The position numbers and the translations under genes were made by a program. A DNA stretch of 64,000 nt from contig CM060172.1 in NCBI GenBank assembly GCA_030549775.1, positions 7,551,861 through 7,615,860 on the forward strand, given 5' to 3'. The DNA is from Tamarix chinensis (taxonomy: Eukaryota; Streptophyta; Magnoliopsida; Caryophyllales; Tamaricaceae). Of the stretch, positions 32,829 through 43,645 are shown piece by piece (position 1 is the stretch's first letter; every line of letters begins with the position of its first letter). Under the pieces are notes generated by a model, which was not told the DNA's origin, did not search any database, and saw only the letters and a list, made by a program, of their open reading frames with translations.

Positions 32829-35800
32829 GGCCAATTGGAGGGGAAAATGACAGGGAGAAGAGGATAAGAGGGGGTGTAGGTGCCAGGTACACCAGCTAGT
32901 GGTGGAAAACAGTGCGGGTTTGCCATGGCAGGGGCAATTAGGTCGAGGGAAGAGGAGAAAAGAAAGGGCAGTGCACACGTGAGAGGAGAGGAGGTTAGTT
33001 GGGTTGAAAATGGGAAAGAAAACAACTGGTGAGAGATGGAAAGGACGACATGCGGTGGTGGCCGGCAGAATATGGGGATGTAGGGTCTCAACCTCGTGGT
33101 TGTAGTTCGGGCTAGGGAAGAAGGAAGGGGAAAGGGGTTGGACCAGTAGTCTAGTGGGCAAAAGAAAGAAAATAAAAAAAATAGAGGGGTGGACTGGCTG
33201 GCTATGGGGGAAAGAAAAGAAAGGTGGTGCGGGCCTGGGCCGCATGCAAGGGGAGAGGGAAGAGAGGGAGGGGGTTTGGGCCACGGGGAAGGCCGGCCCA
33301 ATCTGGGGAAGGAGAGGAAAAAGAAAGGGAGAAAGGAGGGAAAAGAAAGAAAAGGAAAAAGAAGGAGAAAAAGGAAAAAAAGAAAAGGGAAAAGGAAATA
33401 AAAAATAGGTTGGTTGGGGCATTTAGGATATTTGGTATTTTTAAATATTTAAAATTAATAATATTTTAAAAAATTATTATTATTAAATTCCTTTTTAGAT
33501 TAATTTGGGCTATTTTGAATAATTTTCCCCCACTTCCATGTTAATTAGTAAAAAACCCTTAATTTTTCCTAATTAATTTATTTATTATTTTCTCCTTAAT
33601 TTACCTTAATTGATTCCCTTTTTATTTTAATAAAATTATTTATTTAATTAATTTTCCTAATAAATCTTCATTTGGCCATAATTTCTAAATTAGGATTTTG
33701 GGGTATTTTATGAAATGTCCATGAAATAGAGCCTAAGACCACCCTTTTCTTTGGGCCTACAAACATGCTGCTAACTAACAAGGTGAATTTTTCTCCTAGA
33801 ACTATAACCAGCCATAAGAAATTGTGTTTAAGCTTATTAATTTTCTCATGGCATTTGATTCATCATGATCATGCAAATTAGGATTGAACTTGAGGAAGCT
33901 TGTATAATAGTACAATGTCTAGCTAGAGGAATCAAATGGGGCTACCATGAAAATAACCTCTTACTTAATTTGACCACCACATTAGCTTAGAAACCTTTAG
34001 GCTTCCTTCTTGTTTCTAAGTTGATACCAAGATACTTTATTAAGGAATAAACCATGGGAATAACAAAAAGGGAAGTTATATCATTTATATTACATCTTTA
34101 AGTATTGGAAAAAAGCAAAATAGTTGAAGTCTTAAGGCTTAAGTTCTGGTTGGAAGCCCTACTAAAAACATGAATACATTACATGATTACATTGATTTGA
34201 TGTATAGAAGAATGGGAAAATAAGAGGTCATCATCTACAAAAAATAAATGTTAAACTCTTGCCCCATCATAATAAAGAGAAATTGGTTTCCACCAGTGTA
34301 CATCGGAAATGTACCTAATCATATAGGAAAATCTCTTAATGTAAAGAATAAAGATGTTTAAGGAAATATAATCACCCTAATGGATACCTCTCAATGGTAT
34401 AAAAGCTTTAGACACTTCCATATTCCATAAGACATGAATCATAGAAGTGTAAATATAGAACATTATAAGGTGGATAAGAGAGGAAGGAAGGCCCTCCAAA
34501 ATCAACATTTCCTCAATAAAACTCTAAGAGAGTCAGTCAAACGCCTTCTTGAGGTATAAATTAAGCTCCATGATTCTCAACTTACCCTTTTTGAGTATTA
34601 TAGTATACATTATCTCTATTATAATGATGGTGTTATCATGGGCTTGCCTTCTTGGTAGAAAATAACTTTGTTCCAACCCAATGAAGCACCTACGAAGTAG
34701 CTTTAGTCTAAGGGCAATAACTTTCGTGATAGTTTTTTAAGCAACATTATAATGACTAATTGTTTTGAAATCATGAACTTTGGGTGGAGAGTCAATGTTG
34801 GGAATCAAGGTAAAAGGGTTTTATTAAGCTCTAGAGGAAATTGACTAGAGATAAAAGCTATAGCACCCAAATTGTGATGATCTTCCCCTACAACCAACCA
34901 TAATTTTTAGTAAAATATAGAATTGAAGCCGTTGAGGCCCAAACTCTTAAATGGAAAAAATTACATCTTTAACTTCACATGGAGTAGCTCGCCATGCTTG
35001 TGTTGTAATAATAGAGGGAAATAGTTGGGAAGAGGAATAATCTCCTTTATTACCCCATCATCACTAAAAATTTCTCAAAAACAAAGGACATTAATTCCAT
35101 GACATAAAGTCTATCATTAACCCATTCCACCGAATCATCTTTTAGGCACATTACCTTTTTTTATTTTTTATGTGTATGATGATTGAGAACCACCATGTGG
35201 AAAAAGTGAGTGTTCATATCTTGTAAAGTCTCTTGATTAATCTTGGATTTCTGTAACCACATAATGTCTTCTTGGGTGAAGATTTTGTTAAGTTCATGCA
35301 TATGTGTGGTCTCTAATCTAGCTAAACCATGAGAAAAAAGATATTGTTAACACTACCCTAGAAAAGGTTTTCAATAGTGGCTTTTTAATATATCTAATAA
35401 TGGTTCCAAACTATTATCAAATCACACTTTATTAAATCTTAAATAATGGCTATAAAACATTCATAAAAAAAAATCAAAATTTACCCTAAAATTAGGGAAC
35501 TTTGCATGTTTTAATAATGGTTATCAGTGAAAACTGTTATTAAAAAACCATTGTTTCATTAATTTTTATGAAAGTGTCATAAAAAAATGGGCCAAAATTT
35601 GGCAAACTATGCATGTTTTAGTAATGATTCTAAGATAAAGCCGTTATTAAGATGTAGTGTTTCAGAAACAGTTATACACTATAAGCGTTATTAAAACGTA
35701 TGGTTTTGTTTATGGTTATTTGATATAATCTTTATTTTTAAGAAGGTTTTGGCAATAGTTATTTTTTATAACCATTGTTGAATCTTGTTTTAATAACGGT

Positions 35801-36129
35801 TTTCACTAAAATCGTTATCAAAACTATACTTTGGTTTTTATATATTGTGCAGTTTGTTCTAGCCCATATACACCGATGAATGCTCAAATATATATCAATT
35901 CTACAATCTATAAAACACTACCAATAACTCTAGAATTTTATTGACATACCACAAAGTTTGGTAGCTCTACACTCTCCAAAACTCAAAGTTTATGGATCTG
36001 CATTCCCAAACTCTATAATATACAAAGTCATGCATATGTATATGCATGTGCAACTTAGTCTTTGTATATATTTGTGTAGAAGAACATATGATATAATAGA
36101 TACAAACCTAAAATGGTCACATAGATATC

Positions 36130-38800
36130 TAATACTGAGTATGTGAGTGTATGACCATGAACTATTCCTCTATAACTTCATGAATTTTCTCATAGTTAAA
36201 TTTCGGTCCTCATGCGTACTCATCCTTGAAAAACTATAAATTGATATAATTCAACATCTGGTTATATATTTTAATAATAAATAAGTCACAGATTAACTAT
36301 ATAATGAAAAAATATGGGAAAAGAAACATAAATGGATTGGATGTATATTCACAAATTTAATTGATAAGTATGTGATCCATTAATCTACAAATAAATTATC
36401 CACAATTATTAATGTTTTGCTATTGAGGATACTGTAAAATGAATTTAGTTAGCTTGTTGTTATATTATATATTAATTGCAATTTAAATAAAATTCAAAGT
36501 GTCGATATTCTTATTTACCATTATAGACTCACACTCAAGATTGTTTGGGTTTGGAACACCATTTTTTTCTCCTTCTCATATACGTTGTCTCTAATGCCCT
36601 ATATAATAAGTAAAGGTCATACACAATATTATAACTTTATATACCTAAAAATTATATAAGAGGATATATAAATTAATAAATTAATGTGAGTAATAAGTAC
36701 ACTATCATTTTAATTAAATGTTTCCTTTCATAACAAATGATAATAAAAGGAATGGGATAATTTTGGAGGGAACAAAAACATATAATTTTTTTTGATTGGG
36801 ATGGATGACATACAAAACCCAATGCTCATTAGTGAGGTGAGGGATGAGGTAAATCTTGTTGTTTTACCCCTCGCTCAAGATGTAGCTCACTACAATATTT
36901 ATGTGCATACCATCACTAATTATAGTACTATCAGACATGTAGTATGGATAAACAAATACAGTAGAGGAGAGCTTCCCCTCTATTGCAACTCGATAAGCAA
37001 TAACTCATAAAATTATATAAAATAAATGAGAAGTGTTAAAATATATGATATGAAATAATACTAACTTAACATATACGACCACACTCATTGTTGACATCCA
37101 TTCAGACTTACAAATTTTGCTAATAACCTCCGCTAATACCATATATATGGTATCGTCCCTCCCAACATACTTGGCATAACAATCAATTATAATTAGATCT
37201 CTATTGAGGTAGTTTTGGGAATAGAAATACAACATTACCAATGCAGGTGGTGGTTGGAGGAGTTTTTGTATCACTTGGTTGTCCTATGAAGATGGGATCT
37301 TCTGTGGAGCTATCGATTTTTCTAATTTGGCTAGCTTTCCTTTAGTGGTGACCTCTTTTTTTTTTCTCCTTCCACTTGTATTTTCTTTTCCCTATGACTT
37401 AGGAGCCTTCTTATTTTCCAATCCCAAGACATGAAGCTTCCATGAGCTTCCAACATTATTACTGCATTATCACCTTCTTTGTAACAAGGTAAGGGTGAAT
37501 ATCCAATAATTGAAAAGTTAATACATACGATCCTACAATATGAGTCCAAGGTAGACCCATGAACCGTTAGCATTTTGGTACCATGAGAGATGCGTTCCCT
37601 TCCTTTCGCTAAAAGAATTGAGGGGTCTATAGCTATCAAATCACATTTATACAAATCCTAAATGATAAGTTTAATTGTATTGTTAATTATTGAGTTAACA
37701 CTTGATGCTATATATATATATATATATATATATCAATTCATATTAAAATATGCTTACCTCAGGAAGAGTAGAAAAATGTGTATTAGCTTTAAAACTATCT
37801 CTAACTCTATTTACATTGGTTATGTGAAGCAGATCATGTGCATATAAATTGGATGGCTTAAACCTTTGAGATTTTATGAATGCTAAATCTTTCTCCATTG
37901 TGGCCATCTGTGCAAAGGCTTGATTTAACTTTTGTGTTAGGAGAACTACTTGGTCATGGGTGTTTCAAGGTCCATGGGATTGACCCCAAATGCATGTTCT
38001 TGTAACCCCTTGACCCAATACCCTTGTGTCTTCCTTGGTTTTCATCCTATAAAATTTAAATAAACATAATATCATGATTTTTTTGCTCTAAAAAAATAAC
38101 TATGGTTAGGGATAGCTTTAAACTTACAATTCTTTTGACGGTGTTATGTACATATTTATTAATATATCCTTCACTTATTGCTCTAGCCTTCTTCTATAAT
38201 GTACCAATATTGATGGATGAGGTACATGGATCCTTGCCCTTGGTTAGGAGCTATAATTCCAAAAGTAATACATAAATATGTATGTCAATGTCATTATATG
38301 TTAAATAATAACATGTAACAGATTACAATATGATAAAAAAAAACATATCACTTACCATCACTTCTTTCCAAATATGTTCCTTGTTAACTTTTAGAACCTG
38401 CTTCCAATTATTCTAGGAGATTGGCACACGATTATAAGTGACAAGTGAAATGTATGTTAGGAACATTTTAGCATACTCACCAATAGGAAGATTATATGTA
38501 TTCCAACTCAATGTCACTTGTTCTCCTTTGTTCCTCATGTCTGTGATGATTCTCAACATAGTAGGTCCTCTCTGTCTTTCTTTATTGCTAGAGTCCCTAT
38601 TAGCAGTGTGCTTCGCTATATCAATATGGAATTTGAATACATATATTAGTATAATGTATGTTGTGAATAAAGATATATAAAATAAAATATCAAGAAAACA
38701 TTTCATATATAGTAATGATATGAAAATAATAATAATCATACGTAGTAATGATATGGGCAACATAATAATTAGATGTAGTAATGATATGTAAAACACATGT
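36130..38800 (-). pseudogene. Remnant of the Ulp1-like second gene in CACTA-3
   Basis: Damaged exons can be lined up with CACTA-1. First exon at about 38,620-38,410 (NRDSSNKERQRGPTMLRIIT, MFLTYISLVTYNRVPIS). Middle exon at 37,654-37,400 (YKCDLIAIDPSILLAKGRER, PLPCYKEGDNAVIMLEAHGS). Next at 37,265-37,075 (QPPPALVMLYFYSQNYLNRD). Protease region near 36,350-36,450 in poor condition. Stops, deletions and lost splice sites make it non-functional. Confidence 0.72.
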
Positions 38801-38819
38801 TACAATATTATTACCATCA

Positions 38820-39465
38820 TTACCTTCTTTTTCTTACTTTTTTCTTCCCTCCTTTTTGATTGGTTTTATGATTTGATACATATATTACTTTACGATGATC
38901 ATCCTTTACATAGATTTCCTCTTTCGTAATGTTATTGTTATCATCTATCAATGATTGAGTTGCTTGCACTATTTTAACACACTCTTTATCCCAATTGGCA
39001 TTATTTTGATCATCACAATCATTCATTGATTTTTTTCATGCCTAAAACTACAAACCATCTTGTATGGTCGGATTTGTGACAAAGAAAACTTATGTGGCTT
39101 GAGATGTCAAGACAAATGAGTCTTGTTTATGCCCCACACTATTGAGATCTACTAATGTGGACGCATCTTTATATCTAACCCATTGATTATTATAAGTTCA
39201 TCTGCACCAGAAAACAAGTAATTTAAAAATAGTGTAATCTAGCTCCCAAATTCATTTGATGATATCATAATAATTCATATTTGCATATGTTGAACTATTA
39301 TCTTTTGCACTAGCAAGATGCACTACCTCAGCCACTAAAGTGACTCCATTTTTGTGCATTGTACTCCTTTCATCTTGTTGTTTCATGTAAAAGTATATCC
39401 GTTGATATCATTGCTAGAATATGAGAAGACTTCATATTGAGGCATTTGGGATAACTAATGTAGGT
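38820..39465 (-). pseudogene. TNP2 transposase C-terminal remnant in CACTA-3
   Basis: Minus-strand fragments match the last 220 or so residues of the CACTA-1 transposase: NDCDDQNNANWDKECVKIVQ, KEEIYVKDDHRKVIYVSN and the basic end KKKVRKRR. Frameshifts are present, and the N-terminal four fifths are absent. Confidence 0.75.
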
Positions 39466-42030
39466 ATTTGTGAGGAAGTTACAAACTAAACAAGGAAGAG
39501 AGGAGATTAAAAGGGAGTTTAGGAGGGATATTTTTAATGTTGAAGAAGATTTTCAACATGAGATTTGCACATGGCAAAGGCCATGTTTGGGTATATGTGT
39601 GGAGGTGGTGAATTTAGCTAGAATGAAGGGTTTGGATGAGTTATTGATAGTTTTAAAGGGTTGAGCTCAAATATCAAAGGATAAGGATAAGATCTACTAA
39701 CAAAAACTAAGTATCAATAGTTTATTTTTCCTAAAAAATATTAATATATCTAAAAATAAGAAATATAAGGGTAAATTATTTCTAATTCATGTTTACAATA
39801 TGACATATAATTCAAGATGCTAATGGTGATATTCATTCTCCCTTGAAGGTGTGAATAAGGCTTTCTTGTAATATTATTCCTCATTCTTAAGGACTCCAAT
39901 TGAGTTAAAAGGATATGAAATTATATAACATGAATCAACTCTATGAATTGAGGCTCAACATCAATTCCTGTCACTAATGACACAAGAGGAAGTTAAGGAT
40001 GCACTTTTTTCCATTGGTAATTCCAAATTAGCAATCCTTAATGGTTTTACAATTAGATTTTTCAAAGCATCTTGGAGTATTATAGGTAATGACATACGGA
40101 AATTAATAGCTGCTACATTGTAATCTGGTTCTCTACAATATTTTTTGAGTCAAACCCTTCTTTTCCTTCTTCCCAAGATTGATAATACTCAAAAAGTCAC
40201 ATACTTTATACCTATTTCTAGTTATTCTACCTTAAAAAAATTTCTATCAAAGGTCTTCACTACAATATTGGAGACATCTCTTCCTTTTGTTATCCATTCC
40301 TCTCAAGTTGTTTAATTAAAGGGGGATCTATATAGGGAAATGATCTCTTGTATCATGAGCTTATTCACATGTATAAGAGGAATAATATTTTCCTAGGTGT
40401 ATGTTGAATGTATACCTTAAAAAGGCTTATGACTTTGTGAGTTGGGAAATTATAGAGAAAATGGTGCTATCTTCACTTCCCTTTTCACATCGTGAAGGTT
40501 ATTATATTCTGTGTATTAAAAGTGAAATATTCTTTTTATCTAAATGCTATACCCTTTCATTAGAAAAATAGGCATGAGATAAGAAGGCCCATTGTCTCCT
40601 TATCTCTTTATGATTTCCCTAGAATACTTCAACCACAAGTTGAAATCTCTATGGAAAACCACATCTTTTTGAGGGAATCATAAATGCAAAAGGCATAAGA
40701 TTGTGAACTTATCAATTGTTGGTGATCTCCTTATATTCTACAAAGGTGGCATCCCTTTTATCTAGCTTATCAAGCATCAATACCACTTGTTTGGTGAGTT
40801 ATCAAGACTTAGATTTAGCCTCAAGAGAAGCCAAGCTTACTTTAGAAGAGTGAATATGACAAAGAAAACTCAGATTCTTAATTATCTTGACTCTAAGGAG
40901 GGAACCATGTCGTTTAAATATGTTCTATTCCCTCTAGATGCATCAAAGCTGAGTGTTAGTAACCTCATGCCATTATTTCATAAAATCACAAGTTACAACA
41001 ATAGTTAACTAAGATTTTAACCTATGCTAGTAGAGTTTAACTCCTTAAGTAAGTTATTTTTTAGCATTACAATGTATTGGAGCTAATTATTTGCATTGCC
41101 AAAAAATATCATCTTGAAAATCATTTTAAGCTAACAAAGCTTCTTATGGACAGGAAACACTACCTCTACTAAAAGATCTATTACCTAAAAAATTATTTTC
41201 CTACATTCCAAGGAAGATGGATAGGGAATAATCAAACTATAGACCTAGAATGTAGCTTCACTGGAAAAACAACTATTGGTTATCAATCAAAAAGTAGACT
41301 CTTTGTTGATCAAATGGATACATTCCTATTATATCAAATACCACACTTTTATATATGCACTACCTTAAACATGGTACAAAGACTATTTTCCTTAAGGAAC
41401 ACCTTGATGCCATGGATAAAAATGCAACCAACAAATTATAACTTCAGAATTGATGATATTAAAGAGTACCTAAGATATAAAACTCAAGTTACTTCTTGAT
41501 GGAAAACTATATTGATGAATCCTAAAACTTCTAGACACAAGAACTCTCTTATGGATTGTTGCACATGATCAATTTCCCACAAAATAATTGTTATCTAGAT
41601 TCATATGTCTCCCATCTACTCAATGCTATTTTGTCCCTAAAATGAATGTATCCAACACCTTATGCTACAATGGCCCATAACTACTTGAGTTTGGAAACTA
41701 ATTATGAAGGTACTCAATGTTCATAGGTTGTACAACAATGGGTCCAAGGATCTAATCTCAGCTGCAAGATCAAGAAGAACCTTCCTAATTAAAAATCAAA
41801 TGCTAAGGACATTTCTTGTTGCAGATCTATATGAAGTATTGAAAGATAAGAATAAACTCTTCTTCTCTAATGTAGATATTAATTGGTTCTATCTTATTAA
41901 GTGAATTGCTTATAAATTATCTATTATGTGTTTCCATCAAGATAGAGTTGTCAAGTTTGGCGTTCAATGTAGTTAAGTAGATAAATTCTATACCATTAGA
42001 TGTAATAGCTTTTGATTTTAATAATATAAC
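39466..42030 (+). pseudogene. LINE-2 remnant (reverse transcriptase), plus strand
   Basis: A second, different non-LTR retrotransposon. From left to right: LEGVNKAFL and FLRTPIELKGYEII near 39,850-39,930; MTQEEVKDALFSIGNSK, then NGFTIRFFKASWSIIGNDIR near 39,975-40,100; LFLLPKIDN and a decayed PIS motif near 40,160-40,250; KAYDF-like near 40,420; LSIVGDLLIFYKGG (equivalent of FADDLLIF, with the second Asp shifted) near 40,710-40,750; GELSRLRFSLKRSQAYF, KTQILNYLDSKEGTMSFKYV near 40,790-40,930; then zf-RVT fragments to about 41,950. Stops and frameshifts are frequent. The 5' part with the endonuclease is missing. Dead copy. Confidence 0.75.
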
Positions 42031-43645
42031 ATCTATTTTTTATTTAAAAATTAGCATTTTTAAGGCATCAAATGTGATAAAAAGTAATTGAGATGAAAAA
42101 TCATTTTTTGTCAAGCCTTGTTTATCATTTTTGAAAATGGCTAAGTGACATAGCAAAATTAAAGGAATTCAAATACGAAGAGTATAAGATAATCTAAGGA
42201 TATTTAGATGAACAAAAGTGACTTGGAAAGTCTCACAAAATACAATTGTGAGCAATGATACCAATAAAGGAACAATTTTTTTCCCTTAAATTGTAACTAT
42301 GTTATCATTTTTTTTTAATTATAAATATTTGAAAAAAATATATAATTTTCTTATGTTCATATTAAAAAATATAATTTTGAAAAGTTGAGTGTTATACTTA
42401 ATGTGTGTAAGGCTCACCCTATATGTACATATTTAATGTGGGTTCCATGAGATGCAAATAAAATATATACATATATGTTATCCTTAAAATATTCTCATAG
42501 TGTTTTTTTTTCTTCTTCTTTTTTCTATAGTTTATAACATATAGTTTAAAAAAATGTATTTTAAGTTTTGTTTGGATGGAGAATTTTAAGAATAATGAAA
42601 AAATGGTGGAATTATATAAGTGACACTTACAATTCCATTATTTAAATAGAGAATTTGAAAATATTTTTTTTTCTTATTTAGATGTTTTTATCTATAACAT
42701 TAGAATAAACTATTAAAAATAATTTTCTTGTTTTTCATAATACTCTATATTTATACTACAATCTCATTTTACAATTTTAATAGATAAAGAACTAATATAA
42801 AATTTTAAAATCCAAAAAAAATCTGAATTTTATTTTAAAACATACATATAAAGTATTTAAATTAGAAAAAAAAATAGAAATTCTCATTGAGTTATAACCT
42901 TCGATTCTACGGTAAATTTTGAACATAGGCACCAAATTTGAGCATAACCAAACATTATACATCGAATCCACTTGTCTCTAATCTGTGGTAAACATGTTGT
43001 CGAGACATTTACCAGCATCAATTATGGAGGCAGCTGCAATGCACAAATACGCACCCGAAATTCCCCACAAGCACTGGAGTCTCGGATGATATGCTAGATA
43101 GTTGATAGTTTCATTGAAGTATTGAAGTTAGTAGCTACTTGTTAAAGAACTTTAACATCAACACCAAGTTTGATTTCCTCTCTTATTTATTTGTAGATTC
43201 TGGTATCAAATAATGATGTTTACCAATAACTGTCAATCCAGCAGTTAAAGTTAACCAGTCTCGACTGAGGTGGGCTTTAATCTCACTTATGCATTATCTT
43301 CTTTTGAATTCTGCATTTGCTCCGTACTCGATATCTACTTGTAGCAGAAAGAATTATAAAGATTGAATCAAGTATCATTTTGTTTTGTTTGGTGGAAGCT
43401 CTGAAGAGATGCTGTATTGCTTGGCCATTATTGCATCGTTGTATCTTTTCCGTGGATATCCCTTGTTATAATAGTTGCGATGGCAAGTTTATAAGATTGT
43501 CCACTATGTGTTCGACAATTTGTGTCGGTTGAATTCTATAGTATACGCAGACGTCATACATCGTTGTATCTTCCTAACTTCTCTCTTCTTGTATGTACAC
43601 CAATCTACAGTTGTTGATGAAGCTCAAATAACTTTGGTGATATTG
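42031..43645. other. AT-rich spacer and upstream region of the PPR gene
   Basis: 42,031-42,880 is AT-rich with homopolymers and no gene. From about 42,900 base composition becomes more mixed, as expected for the promoter and leader of the PPR gene. No clear TATA box was found, which is common for such housekeeping-type genes. In-frame codons upstream of 43,646 stay open back to 43,475. Confidence 0.5.

Larger units (their letters stand above)
28708..33710 (-). mobile_element. Long solo-LTR-like element B, about 5.0 kb, inserted in LINE B
   Basis: Plus-strand ends are TGTAATACTCCC and GGGGTATTTTA. Reversed, these match the TGAAATACCCC and GGGTGTTACA ends of the related element at 51,956. Flanks AGAAA and TGAAA fit a 5-bp target duplication with one change. 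Inside there is a TATA box, a GC-rich leader, long TAA/GAT triplet blocks and a 50-bp-type tandem repeat, all shared in order with the other copy. No primer-binding site, gag, protease, reverse transcriptase or integrase was found. A single LTR left after recombination is the simplest reading. The open frames at 32,222-33,422 fall in the GC-rich leader on both strands and are not called as genes. Confidence 0.75.
26218..33960. repeat. Segmental duplication, copy B (split by an LTR insertion)
   Basis: Matches 23,148-25,915 over 26,218-28,707 and resumes at 33,711-33,960. The interruption is exactly the 5.0-kb LTR at 28,708-33,710, so the LTR came after the duplication. Confidence 0.82.
27119..35350 (-). 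pseudogene. LINE remnant B (reverse transcriptase to RNase H), decayed and interrupted
   Basis: Minus-strand LINE in two pieces around the LTR insertion. The right piece (35,350-33,711) holds reverse-transcriptase fragments: QEDIMWLQKSKI and NTHFFH near 35,250, GLNGFNSIFY near 34,930, KVIALRLKLL and LEQSYFLPRRQ near 34,700, and a decayed DLEKAYD-like and palm region to about 34,200. The left piece (28,707-27,119) continues with zf-RVT (28,302-27,949: WGHTLDGVFTIKSSYD, VVEDTMHALRDYATNKYIW) and RNase H (WDAPQIGMVKLNVD). The T-rich tract at 27,119-27,142 is the tail. Frequent stops show it is dead. Its 5' end with the endonuclease is missing where CACTA-3 begins. Confidence 0.75.
35351..39465 (-). 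mobile_element. CACTA-3, decayed left part of the CACTA-1 family
   Basis: Starts CACTACCCTAGAAAAGG, then a degraded subterminal array (35,370-35,830) with AATAACGG-type pairs. It follows CACTA-1 in the same order and orientation from its left end to about position 7,110. All exons are damaged and the right part with most of the transposase is missing. The end lies near 39,465, where a plus-strand LINE begins. An old copy. Confidence 0.82.

Noticed and set aside
32222..33422. Overlapping Pro/Ser/Phe-rich and Lys/Glu-rich open frames on both strands
   Set aside because: They lie in the GC-rich, purine-skewed leader of LTR B and are low complexity. The equivalent frames in LTR C are not conserved in sequence.
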